Positions 10,289 to 18,673 of a stretch of 64,000 nucleotides of DNA are shown here, piece by piece (position 1 is the first letter of the stretch; every line of letters begins with the position of its first letter). The stretch is from the NCBI RefSeq assembly GCF_000688335.1, contig NZ_JHZX01000001.1, positions 186,001 to 250,000 of the forward strand, written 5' to 3'. This stretch comes from Sediminibacter sp. Hel_I_10 (lineage in GTDB: Bacteria; Bacteroidota; Bacteroidia; Flavobacteriales; Flavobacteriaceae). The translations under genes were made by a program, and so were the position numbers. The notes under the pieces were generated by a model. It saw only the letters and a program-made list of their open reading frames with translations. It searched no databases and was not told where the DNA came from.

Positions 10289-10416
10289 AGTGTTGGTTAC
10301 TTGAAATTTTAGATTGTGAATTTAATAAAATTCAGGGCATTTAATAACTATACTATTAAAATATCTTTCCTGAATTATAGATTTGTGATTTATATAGCTT
10401 GAAAGCGACTGTCCAA

Positions 10417-11685
10417 TTAAATGACGGTTCCAGATGGTATTTTTGCGCCCTTCTTCACCACAACAATTCCATCTTTAATCACATAATTCTCGGTTTCGGA
10501 GTCTTCGTTATGTTTACTGCCGTCAATGATCACATCATCACCAACACGACAGTTTTTATCTATAATTGCATTATTGATGGCACAGCGCTCTCCAACACCC
10601 ATAAACGTATCAATGTTATTTTCCTCTATAAACTGAAGTGATTCATAACTGTCATTACCCATCATATAACAATTAGAGATTTTAGTGCCCTTTCCTATTC
10701 TAGAACGAATGCCAATTACAGAACGTTCAATTCTTTCGGCATGAATAATACAGCCATCAGCGATGACGGTCTGGTTCAAAAGCGTTCCTGAAATTTTTGA
10801 AGTCGGCAAAATCCTTGCGTGGGTATAAATACGTTGATGATCATCATAAAGGTTGAACTGCGGAATAGCGTCAGTAAGCCCTAAGTTCGCCTCAAAGAAT
10901 GAGTCGATATTACCAATATCTGTCCAGTAGCCTTCATACTGATAACTAAAGGTTTTGTATTTATGGATGGATTGTGGAATAATCTCTTTTCCGAAGTCAA
11001 CCGTATCGGGCTCATCCATAAGTTTTACCAGTAAATCTTTATTAAAGATGTAAATGCCCATAGAAGCTAAATAATGTCTCCCGCTGCGTTGCATGTCTTC
11101 ACTTACATCAGACTCCCAACCTCTCAGGGCTTCAGTATTTGGTTTTTCTATAAATGACGTAATTAAGTTGTCTTCATTTGTTTTTAAAATACCAAATGAT
11201 GTTGCATCCTTTGCAGTTACAGGTAAGGTCGCGATTGAAATCTGGGCACCATTACGTTCATGTCTGGCAATCATATCATTAAAATCCATTTGATAGAGTT
11301 GATCTCCAGATAAAATAAGTGCATATTCAAAATCATGCTCCAAAAAGTGATGCATGCTTTGGCGCACAGCATCTGCAGTACCTTGAAACCACTCACCGCT
11401 TTTAATGGTCTGCTCTGCCGCTAAGACGTCTACAAAAGCTGAGCTAAAAAAGCTAAAGTTATAGGTGTTCTTGATGTGCTTGTTTAATGATGCAGAATTG
11501 AACTGAGTTAAAACAAACATGCGCTTAATGTCTGAGTTGATGCAGTTAGAAATAGGAATATCTACCAAACGATATTTTCCTGCAATTGGCACCGCTGGCT
11601 TTGAGCGTTTCTCTGTTAAGGGATATAATCTTGAACCTTGTCCGCCTCCTAAAATTATGGAGAGCACTTTATTATTTATCATCAT
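10417..11685 (-). CDS. glgC: Glucose-1-phosphate adenylyltransferase
   Basis: A 422-residue enzyme making ADP-glucose from ATP and glucose-1-phosphate. The nucleotidyltransferase signature GGGQGSRLYPLT and downstream KPAVPIAGKYRLVD are at residues 13-41, and the C-terminal half carries left-handed beta-helix hexapeptides. Tandem ATG codons at 11685 and 11682 both lie within the 3' end of the upstream synthase gene (14-bp overlap), which suggests translational coupling. It supplies ADP-glucose to the GT4 synthase encoded just upstream. Confidence 0.95.
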   Translation of the reverse strand: MMINNKVLSIILGGGQGSRLYPLTEKRSKPAVPIAGKYRLVDIPISNCINSDIKRMFVLTQFNSASLNKHIKNTYNFSFFSSAFVDVLAAEQTIKSGEWFQGTADAVRQSMHHFLEHDFEYALILSGDQLYQMDFNDMIARHERNGAQISIATLPVTAKDATSFGILKTNEDNLITSFIEKPNTEALRGWESDVSEDMQRSGRHYLASMGIYIFNKDLLVKLMDEPDTVDFGKEIIPQSIHKYKTFSYQYEGYWTDIGNIDSFFEANLGLTDAIPQFNLYDDHQRIYTHARILPTSKISGTLLNQTVIADGCIIHAERIERSVIGIRSRIGKGTKISNCYMMGNDSYESLQFIEENNIDTFMGVGERCAINNAIIDKNCRVGDDVIIDGSKHNEDSETENYVIKDGIVVVKKGAKIPSGTVI

Positions 11686-12892
11686 GAGTATGTATTAAAG
11701 TTTGATATAATTCTTGTACTTGTTTCGCAATGGCAGACCAATCAAAAATAGCTTCAACTCGAGCTCTACCGGCTTTACCCATTGCAGCCTGTAAATCTTT
11801 ATCATTTACCACTTTATTGATGGCACTGGCCAAATCTTTTGAGAATTCTTCTGGATCCATGGGTTCAAAAGGCGCCTCTTTTTGTTGCGCTACTGGCACG
11901 AGATATCCAGTTTCATCTTGCACAACCACTTCCTTAATGCCACCAACGGCGCTTGCTACAACCGCTGTTTCACAAGCCATCGCTTCTAGATTAATGATTC
12001 CGAATGGTTCATAAATAGAAGGACAGCAAAATACGGCGGCATGAGAATACAACTCAATGACTTGTGGTTTTGGCAGCATGTCTGCAATCCAAATCACATT
12101 ATCACGCTCTTGTTTTACAGCATCTACACTGGCTTTCATTTCTGCAGCAATTTCTTTAGTATCTGGGGCGCCAGCACACAGTACAATTTGAGTATCCTTA
12201 TCAATATGCTGTATGGCGTTTACCAAATGAATAATTCCTTTTTGCCTGGTTATGCGTCCAACAAATAAGACATAGGGTTTTTCTAAATTAACCCCATATT
12301 GTGTTAGCGTGTTTGTTTGACTGGTGACCGCATATTCCTTTAGATTGATCCCATTGTAAATCACCTTGATCTTTTCAGGATCCACATTAAAATGATGCAG
12401 CAAATCTGTCTTGGTCTCCTCGGAAACAGCAATCACGGCATCTGCCATTTCAATTGCCGTTTTCTCTATCCAAGAGGAGGCTTCATAGCCTCTGCCCAAT
12501 TGCTCCCTTTTCCATGGTCTTAAAGGCTCTAAGGAATGTGTAGTAATGACCAAAGGCGTACCGTAGCAAAGTTTAGCTACAATCCCTGCGAAATGGGCAT
12601 ACCAAGTGTGGCAATGTACAATATCAGCATCAACGGGATCAATATTCATGTTCACGCAAGTTCTTAAGGTTTGCAATACCGCCTTCAATTTGCCATCTGC
12701 AGAATCAAAATCTGCATTCTCAAATTCAAAACCTTTTACCTTTAAATTTTTTGAAATATCATTTTGGTCTCCAAAACTGCGCACCTCCATAGGCATCAAC
12801 TTCGCCAACTCCGCAGCTAAATACTCAACATGAACACCTGCACCACCATAAACATAAGGTGGAAACTCTCTTGTATAAAATAATGCCTTCAT
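11672..12892 (-). CDS. glgM: GT4 glycogen synthase, GlgM-like (maltose-1-phosphate-forming)
   Basis: A 406-residue GT-B glycosyltransferase. The N-terminus MKALFYTREFPPYVYGGAGVHVEYL closely resembles the actinobacterial GT4 enzyme first called GlgA and now GlgM, rather than the roughly 480-residue GT5 GlgA. The donor-site E-x7-E is visible as YEPFGIINLEAMACE near the C-terminus. Mycobacterial GlgM uses ADP-glucose and glucose-1-phosphate to make alpha-maltose-1-phosphate for GlgE. The same role is inferred here from similarity and from its place in an operon with glgC and glgE. It could instead be annotated as a generic glycogen synthase. It is the first gene of the operon. Confidence 0.75.
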   Translation of the reverse strand: MKALFYTREFPPYVYGGAGVHVEYLAAELAKLMPMEVRSFGDQNDISKNLKVKGFEFENADFDSADGKLKAVLQTLRTCVNMNIDPVDADIVHCHTWYAHFAGIVAKLCYGTPLVITTHSLEPLRPWKREQLGRGYEASSWIEKTAIEMADAVIAVSEETKTDLLHHFNVDPEKIKVIYNGINLKEYAVTSQTNTLTQYGVNLEKPYVLFVGRITRQKGIIHLVNAIQHIDKDTQIVLCAGAPDTKEIAAEMKASVDAVKQERDNVIWIADMLPKPQVIELYSHAAVFCCPSIYEPFGIINLEAMACETAVVASAVGGIKEVVVQDETGYLVPVAQQKEAPFEPMDPEEFSKDLASAINKVVNDKDLQAAMGKAGRARVEAIFDWSAIAKQVQELYQTLIHTHDDK

Positions 12893-12914
12893 AAATGTAA
12901 TTGGAACTAATAAT

Positions 12915-12979
12915 TATAACGTTATAGCCTTTGTAATGCGCTAAAAGTCTTACAATTTAACGAAATCTTACAAGTTAAC
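12915..12979. promoter_or_regulatory. Tandem direct repeat and palindrome between glgM and msrB
   Basis: The 178-bp divergent gap holds a 14-bp direct repeat, TCTTACAATTTAAC (12948-12961) and TCTTACAAGTTAAC (12966-12979). It has one mismatch and an 18-bp period. A perfect 12-bp palindrome, TATAACGTTATA, lies at 12915-12926, 23 bp upstream of the glgM start. Spaced direct repeats like this are typical binding sites for dimeric activators or response regulators. The regulator is unknown. Confidence 0.45.
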
Positions 12980-13070
12980 ATAGCTTTGAACATTAATTAT
13001 TCTTTATTTTTCATGTAAGTACGAAAGAACAGAAACGACTTAAAGATCATTCAACAGAAAACAAAAATCC

Positions 13071-13532
13071 ATGAAAAAAATCATTGCTATTTGCGCCATA
13101 AGTTTATTTGTTAGCTGTAATTCATCAGCCCAGAAAAAAAAGACAGAAAACTACGAGGTTCAAAAAACCGAAGCGGAGTGGAAACAAGAACTCACTGCCG
13201 AAGAATTTTATGTGCTTTGGGAAGAAGGCACAGAACGCGCCTTTACGAGTCCGCTGAATAATGAAAAACGTACAGGCACGTATCATTGTGCAGCTTGTGA
13301 TACCCCTGTGTTTGAAAGTGAACATAAATTTGACTCTGGTACAGGATGGCCAAGTTTTGACAGAGCTATTGAGGGCAATGTCGCTTATAAAGCTGATGGT
13401 AATAGAACTGAAGAGCACTGCGCCACTTGCGGTGGCCATTTGGGACATGTCTTTAATGATGGCCCAAGAGCAACTACAGGAAAACGCCATTGCATCAATG
13501 GTGTGGCTTTAGATTTTGAACCTGAAAAATAA
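13071..13532 (+). CDS. msrB: Peptide-methionine (R)-S-oxide reductase, lipoprotein
   Basis: A 153-residue SelR-domain protein. The catalytic Cys is in RHCING (Cys141). The structural zinc Cys pairs are Cys73/Cys76 (CAAC) and Cys117/Cys120 (CATCGGHLGH). GTGWPSF is also conserved. The first 16 residues form a lipoprotein signal ending in LFVSC, so this copy should be anchored in the envelope and repair oxidised methionine outside the cytoplasm. It is transcribed divergently from the glycogen operon and closes with a strong hairpin. Confidence 0.93.
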   Translation: MKKIIAICAISLFVSCNSSAQKKKTENYEVQKTEAEWKQELTAEEFYVLWEEGTERAFTSPLNNEKRTGTYHCAACDTPVFESEHKFDSGTGWPSFDRAIEGNVAYKADGNRTEEHCATCGGHLGHVFNDGPRATTGKRHCINGVALDFEPEK

Positions 13533-13552
13533 ATTTGTAAAATATTCCGATT

Positions 13553-13582
13553 AGCATCCAATGATCATTATCATTGGATGCT
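13553..13582 (+). terminator. Rho-independent terminator after msrB
   Basis: A perfect 12-bp stem (AGCATCCAATGA at 13553-13564, complement at 13571-13582) with a 6-nt loop, followed by TTGTTTT. It lies 20 bp after the stop codon. Confidence 0.88.
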
Positions 13583-13715
13583 TTGTTTTCTGATATTCTA
13601 AAATTAGCTTTTCATAGTGCTTAAACAGATATCTCTAATTTTATTTTTAGTGCATTTGAGTTTTGGAGTTTGGTTTCGTAACTTCGTGACCTCGAAATAA
13701 TATAACAAAATCATA

Positions 13716-15092
13716 ATGAGTAAATACGATATCATAGTACTTGGAAGTGGCCCTGGAGGTTACGTTACGGCCATTAGAGCATCACAGCTAGGCTTTAAAA
13801 CAGCCATTGTTGAAAAAGAAAGCCTTGGAGGTGTTTGTTTGAATTGGGGATGTATCCCAACTAAAGCGCTTTTAAAATCTGCTCAAGTATTTGAATATCT
13901 GAAACATGCCGAAGATTATGGTTTATCTGTTACAGATGCCAAACACGATTTTGATGCCGTTGTTAAGCGTAGTCGTGGTGTTGCAGACGGGATGAGTAAG
14001 GGTGTTCAATTCCTTATGAAAAAAAACAAAATTGATGTTATAGAAGGCTTTGGAAAATTAAAAACCGGTAAAAAAATTGATGTTGACGGTACAGAATACA
14101 GTGCCGACCATATCATAATTGCCACAGGTGCACGTTCTAGAGAGTTGCCAAGTTTACCGCAAGATGGTAAAAAAGTGATTGGCTATAGAAAAGCGATGAC
14201 TCTAGAGAAGCAACCTAAGAAGATGATTGTTGTTGGATCTGGTGCTATTGGTGTTGAGTTTGCTTACTTCTATAATTCTATGGGAACTGAAGTTACCATA
14301 GTAGAATACTTACCAAACATTGTTCCTGTTGAAGACGAAGAGGTATCTAAACAATTAGAGCGTAGCTTTAAGAAAAGCGGGATTAAAATAATGACTTCTT
14401 CTGAAGTTACTAAAGTAGACACCTCTGGAGATGGTGTTAAAGCCACTATTAAGACGAAAAAAGGCGAAGAAACACTTGAAGCTGATATCGTTTTATCAGC
14501 AGTAGGGATCAAATCAAATATAGAGAACATTGGTTTAGAAGATGTTGGGATTGCAGTTGATAGGGATAAAATTTTAGTCAACGATTACTACCAAACCAAC
14601 ATTCCTGGATATTATGCTATTGGCGATGTTACGCCTGGTCAAGCTTTAGCTCACGTGGCTTCTGCCGAAGGTATTTTATGTGTTGAAAAAATTGCTGGAC
14701 AGCATGTTGAAAAATTAGACTACGGAAATATTCCTGGGTGTACGTATTGTTCTCCTGAAATTGCCTCGGTTGGATTGACCGAAAAACAAGCGAAAGATCA
14801 AGGTCTCGATGTAAAAATTGGTAAGTTTCCATTCTCTGCGTCTGGTAAAGCAAGTGCTTCTGGAGCCAAAGACGGTTTTGTAAAAGTGATCTTTGATGCT
14901 AAATACGGCGAATGGTTAGGCTGCCATATGATTGGCGCAGGCGTTACAGACATGATTGCAGAAGCGGTTTTAGGCCGTAAATTAGAAACTACAGGTCATG
15001 AAGTGCTAAAAGCAGTTCACCCACACCCTACGATGAGTGAGGCTGTGATGGAAGCTGTTGCAGCAGCTTACGATGAAGTCATACATCTATAA
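13716..15092 (+). CDS. lpdA: Dihydrolipoyl dehydrogenase (E3)
   Basis: A 458-residue FAD disulfide oxidoreductase. It has the FAD motif LGSGPGGY (residues 9-16), the redox disulfide CLNWGC (Cys41/Cys46), an NAD-binding GSGAIGVEFA and the C-terminal catalytic HPHPTMSE. It reoxidises lipoamide in the 2-oxoacid dehydrogenase and glycine-cleavage complexes, in the cytoplasm. It stands alone with its own terminator; no E1 or E2 gene is adjacent. Confidence 0.96.
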   Translation: MSKYDIIVLGSGPGGYVTAIRASQLGFKTAIVEKESLGGVCLNWGCIPTKALLKSAQVFEYLKHAEDYGLSVTDAKHDFDAVVKRSRGVADGMSKGVQFLMKKNKIDVIEGFGKLKTGKKIDVDGTEYSADHIIIATGARSRELPSLPQDGKKVIGYRKAMTLEKQPKKMIVVGSGAIGVEFAYFYNSMGTEVTIVEYLPNIVPVEDEEVSKQLERSFKKSGIKIMTSSEVTKVDTSGDGVKATIKTKKGEETLEADIVLSAVGIKSNIENIGLEDVGIAVDRDKILVNDYYQTNIPGYYAIGDVTPGQALAHVASAEGILCVEKIAGQHVEKLDYGNIPGCTYCSPEIASVGLTEKQAKDQGLDVKIGKFPFSASGKASASGAKDGFVKVIFDAKYGEWLGCHMIGAGVTDMIAEAVLGRKLETTGHEVLKAVHPHPTMSEAVMEAVAAAYDEVIHL

Positions 15093-15122
15093 GTAGAAAG
15101 ATAGAACTTCGAGAAAATTTAT

Positions 15123-15156
15123 AAATCCCAAATCGATTATAATTGATTTGGGATTT
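15123..15156 (+). terminator. Rho-independent terminator after lpdA
   Basis: A perfect 12-bp stem (AAATCCCAAATC at 15123-15134, complement at 15145-15156) with a 10-nt loop and a trailing TT. It lies 30 bp after the stop codon. Confidence 0.82.
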
Positions 15157-15202
15157 TTAAGTTTAATGGATTATTTAACCTTAACTTTATTCAAAAGCAA
15201 AT

Positions 15203-15868
15203 ATGAAATACCATATCATTATCAATAGCGTAAAAACAGTTGAATCATTAAAAGACGCTTGGAGCAAAGAAGACTATTTAGCCTTATTGGAAAAATTTGA
15301 ATTGGAAAGCGAAAGCCATTTAAGTATCAAGGAATTGGAGGAACTGTTGTTCTTAGCCATTTCAGAATACGAACCTAATGAAGCTGCGGCCATTGTTTTA
15401 GATTATAGACTTTCTGAACATCTCAATGAAAATCAAATTGACCAGATGTCCTATGACATGTTGCAGGATAAAATCTCTGAGGAGTACCCAGAAATTTCAT
15501 TGCACCATGAACTTTTCAATAGCAACCAATTACTATATAAAGCGTACAATGGTACGTTTCCAAATGCGAAAGCCACAATTATTGAATTTGAAATTTCTCC
15601 AAGCAACCCTATTTCCAAGGAAATTATATTAAAAGCTTTAGACAAAACACTGGCACAAGGTAATGTTATAAAGCGCCTTTTCGGAAATCAACTTGCAGGA
15701 AAAGAAGCATTTGATGAGGCTGAGTCCATCGTTTGGGATTTGACAGCCACTGGCAAATCGTCATTTATTATGACCACTTCAGAATACTGGATGAGCCGCG
15801 ACGAATTTAAAGACGCTGAGTTTGATGTGACAGTTGTTGAATTTGAAGATGAGGACAACGAAGATTGA
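15203..15868 (+). CDS. Hypothetical protein, acidic and soluble
   Basis: A 221-residue protein that I do not recognise. It has no signal peptide or membrane segment. The first 90 residues look helical and are rich in Glu and Leu (WSKEDYLALLEKF, LSIKELEELLFLA), and the C-terminus is very acidic (VVEFEDEDNED). The codon use and clean start (ATG at 15203, 46 bp after the lpdA terminator) support a real gene. Similar lone proteins occur in flavobacterial genomes, but no function can be given from the sequence. Confidence 0.75.
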   Translation: MKYHIIINSVKTVESLKDAWSKEDYLALLEKFELESESHLSIKELEELLFLAISEYEPNEAAAIVLDYRLSEHLNENQIDQMSYDMLQDKISEEYPEISLHHELFNSNQLLYKAYNGTFPNAKATIIEFEISPSNPISKEIILKALDKTLAQGNVIKRLFGNQLAGKEAFDEAESIVWDLTATGKSSFIMTTSEYWMSRDEFKDAEFDVTVVEFEDEDNED

Positions 15869-15973
15869 TTAGAAAAAAGCGCTCGATACTATGAAGCATT
15901 AGACTAAACCATTTTAACTAATTTTGAAATTTAGTCCAGAGATTTCGGTTTTGTGTTTTCATTCCCTTTTAAC

Positions 15974-16504
15974 TCAATCGTACTTGGCTTCAAAATTGCC
16001 ATCCCATTTGTCCTGAACTTTCATAACCTGCTCAATAACGTCTCTTACTGCTCCTTTGCCCCCTAGTTTATGAGACACATATTTACTGATTCCTTTGACC
16101 TCTATGGCGGCATCTTGCGGACAGGTTGGCAGCGCTACTAACTTCATAACGGGAACGTCTGGGATATCATCCCCCATATACAAAACATGCTCTGCTTTTA
16201 TATTTTTACTTTTAAGATACTCCCTAAACTGATTCACTTTTTGATGCGCTCCCAAATAGATATCAGTAATACCTAAACCCTCTAATCGTTTTTGAACGCC
16301 AAGATTACTCCCTCCAGAAATGATACAGACGTTAAAGCCGGCATCTATAGCTGTTTTTAAAGCATAACCGTCTTTTATATTCATACTCCTAAGCATGTCT
16401 CCATTGGTCATTATGGTCACAGTACCATCTGTAAGCACTCCATCAACATCTAAAATAAAGGTGGTGATTTGCTCTAAATATTCTTTATAACTTTTATCTT
16501 CCAT
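15974..16504 (-). CDS. kdsC: KdsC-type HAD phosphatase (KDO-8-phosphate phosphatase)
   Basis: A 176-residue HAD-superfamily protein with motif I FILDVDGVLTDG, motif II in IISGG and a metal-binding MGDDIPD near residue 110. This is the compact capless architecture of KdsC, which removes phosphate from 3-deoxy-D-manno-octulosonate-8-phosphate on the way to lipopolysaccharide. The start overlaps the end of the upstream DUF2520 gene by 11 bp, so the pair is co-transcribed, an arrangement common in Bacteroidota. A related sugar phosphatase is possible. Confidence 0.85.
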   Translation of the reverse strand: MEDKSYKEYLEQITTFILDVDGVLTDGTVTIMTNGDMLRSMNIKDGYALKTAIDAGFNVCIISGGSNLGVQKRLEGLGITDIYLGAHQKVNQFREYLKSKNIKAEHVLYMGDDIPDVPVMKLVALPTCPQDAAIEVKGISKYVSHKLGGKGAVRDVIEQVMKVQDKWDGNFEAKYD

Positions 16505-17252
16505 GGGTTTTTTTAATCGATTTGGTCAATAGTTCATAGATCTCTTTGTGGCTAGACTTTTCTATGAGTTCTAAATGGTTCTTGATTGTTTTTTTGTCAT
16601 TTCTAAGTGCTGGTCCTGTTTGCGCTTGATATGGTGATAAGTTTTGCACCTTCTTAGCCGTTTCTGTAATTAAAGGCTTTAATAAATCGAATTCCGCACC
16701 CTGAGACTCTGTAATCTCATGCGCCACTCGGTACAGTTGGTTGGTAAAGTTATTGACAAACACAGCCCCTAAATGCAAGGCAGCTCTTTGATCACTATTA
16801 ATACGCTTTACATTATTACTAATGGCTCGGGCCAATGTCTTGATTAAAGGATAGTCCTTCTTATCTAAGACCTCTAAACAAATTGGAACGTCTAAAAAAT
16901 CAATGTCAGCAGATTTTGAAAAAGTTTGAAGCGGATAAAACACGCCTCGCCTATGCTTTTTATCAAGATCATGCATGATAACACTTCCCGAAGTATGCAC
17001 TACCAATCGGTTTTTAAAAGGTAGTTTTCGGGAAACTTTAGAAATGGCATCATCACTAACAGCGATAATATAGACGTCTGCCTCTTTAATATTTGAAAAA
17101 TCGTCGATAATCTCAACTTCATTTTTATAAGACTCCAACGTTTCTCGATGTCTATTAAACCATTGTGTGACGCTTACCTTTTCCGAAGCAGAAAACGCTT
17201 TATATAAATGAGTGGCAACATTACCTGCGCCAATAAGTACAACTGTAATCAT
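16494..17252 (-). CDS. Rossmann-like / DUF2520 domain protein (predicted NADP oxidoreductase)
   Basis: A 252-residue protein. The ATG at 17252 is chosen because it places the Rossmann GxGxxA motif (VLIGAGNVATHL) right at the N-terminus; another start at 17267 would add five residues. The middle has HTSGSV and GVFYPLQTFS, typical of the Rossmann-like plus DUF2520 family related to 6-phosphogluconate/ketopantoate dehydrogenase folds. The helical C-terminal half is the DUF2520 part. The substrate is unknown. It is co-transcribed with kdsC. Confidence 0.85.
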   Translation of the reverse strand: MITVVLIGAGNVATHLYKAFSASEKVSVTQWFNRHRETLESYKNEVEIIDDFSNIKEADVYIIAVSDDAISKVSRKLPFKNRLVVHTSGSVIMHDLDKKHRRGVFYPLQTFSKSADIDFLDVPICLEVLDKKDYPLIKTLARAISNNVKRINSDQRAALHLGAVFVNNFTNQLYRVAHEITESQGAEFDLLKPLITETAKKVQNLSPYQAQTGPALRNDKKTIKNHLELIEKSSHKEIYELLTKSIKKTHGR

Positions 17253-17325
17253 GCCGTAAAAGTACAATAGATTTTAGACATAAGGCTGGTTTCAGTAAAG
17301 ATCAAGCAACAACAAATTTAACCAA

Positions 17326-18555
17326 TTACTCTGCTAACAATTGCTCTATAAAACCGGTGAAATCTTCTTTAAATTCCCTGAACTTCTCTCCAGTTGCAGG
17401 ACCATTAAAACCTGTGTGAATCTTACGAACTTTACCTTTTTTATCGATAATGATTGAGGTTGGATAAGATAAAATATGGTTGAGCATTGGTAACTTCTCT
17501 TGAGCCTCTTTCTTATCAGAAGAGCCATATTGCGCTAAAAGAATGGGATACCCTATTGCCAGATTTTCCTTTAGGCGGTTGATGTTCTCGAAAGCCGCCT
17601 CAGGACTCTTTGCATATTCAAAGGCTAAGGCTACAAATTCTAGATCTTTATCAGAATTTGTGTTGTAATATTCAGAATAATATCGGCTCTCATCCAAACA
17701 ATTAGGACACCAAGATCCCATAATTTGAACCACGACTACCTTATCTTTAAATTGCTTATCGGTTAAAGATACTGGACGTCCATTGGTATCTGGAAATGTA
17801 AACTCTAATTGCTCATAACCTTCTTTTAAAAACGTAAGTTCGTTAGCATCTGCTAATTCAAAATCAGCATTTCGTTTTGCTGTAAAAGGCTCTTGCCAAT
17901 GGCTGCCAGAATAAAACATGCCTGTCATGCTACTATCGGTCACTTTTGCTGTAAATAAAAAGGCGTGCGATCCATCAAAAGCAGAAAGCTTCACGTCATC
18001 GCCATCAATTACGCCTTCCAAATACCTATAGTCTCCTGTTGTGGTTAAAAAAGTACCGGTAACCTCTTTGCCCTTTTGTTCAAAAACACCTTTACCCAAA
18101 TACCTATCTTCTTCGGAATCTGGACTAAATACCGTTTCCCAACTGCCACTAACATCTGTGGTTGGCGCTGCTTCTGAAACCAGAAAACGTTGGTCATTAT
18201 CAAGATCTGCCGAAAAAGGTACGGTTCTATCCAAACTTTCTATAAAAAAATGACCTTTCAACTTACCTTGGCTATGTTTAGCCTTGATAAATCCTTCAAA
18301 AACGGGCATTTGGATGCGTACACTATCGTTAGTGTAAGTCATTTCATTTACTTGTATGACCTCTTCTGCATTAAAAATCTTTAAAGAAGATTTAGCAGTC
18401 ACTTCAAAATTAAAAGGAAGCACTTCGGTATCGGTTAACTGTAATTCAGCTCGCCAAGTCCCTTGCTCTAAAGGATCTGGAGCATTCAAATTACAAGAAA
18501 ACAGGGTAACAGATAAAGTAATGAATACAATAAAACCACTAAAATATTTAAACAT
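17326..18555 (-). CDS. TlpA-like thioredoxin-domain lipoprotein
   Basis: A 409-residue protein with a lipoprotein signal (lipobox LFSC, Cys21). A beta-rich N-terminal region of about 220 residues is of the kind found in Bacteroidota TlpA/ResA-like proteins (DUF4369-like). The C-terminal AhpC/TSA-type thioredoxin domain carries the redox motif WCPNC near residue 281. It probably reduces disulfides in the periplasm or at the outer membrane. It is transcribed alone, convergent to nothing and divergent from pheT. Confidence 0.85.
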   Translation of the reverse strand: MFKYFSGFIVFITLSVTLFSCNLNAPDPLEQGTWRAELQLTDTEVLPFNFEVTAKSSLKIFNAEEVIQVNEMTYTNDSVRIQMPVFEGFIKAKHSQGKLKGHFFIESLDRTVPFSADLDNDQRFLVSEAAPTTDVSGSWETVFSPDSEEDRYLGKGVFEQKGKEVTGTFLTTTGDYRYLEGVIDGDDVKLSAFDGSHAFLFTAKVTDSSMTGMFYSGSHWQEPFTAKRNADFELADANELTFLKEGYEQLEFTFPDTNGRPVSLTDKQFKDKVVVVQIMGSWCPNCLDESRYYSEYYNTNSDKDLEFVALAFEYAKSPEAAFENINRLKENLAIGYPILLAQYGSSDKKEAQEKLPMLNHILSYPTSIIIDKKGKVRKIHTGFNGPATGEKFREFKEDFTGFIEQLLAE

Positions 18556-18644
18556 GGGAGCGCTTTAAGAGATTGTAAGTCTCGACAAAGATAAACTTCT
18601 TACAAAGAAAACCTTTGTGGCATTTATAAAACTAAGCAGTTTAT

Positions 18645-18652
18645 TATCTTTG
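18645..18652 (+). promoter_or_regulatory. -7 box of the pheT promoter
   Basis: TATCTTTG matches the Bacteroidota -7 consensus TAnnTTTG exactly and lies 21 bp before the pheT ATG. A well-spaced -33 TTTG is not seen; the nearest is 27 bp upstream. Confidence 0.5.
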
Positions 18653-18673
18653 CCCCTCATTTAGAAAAAACTC

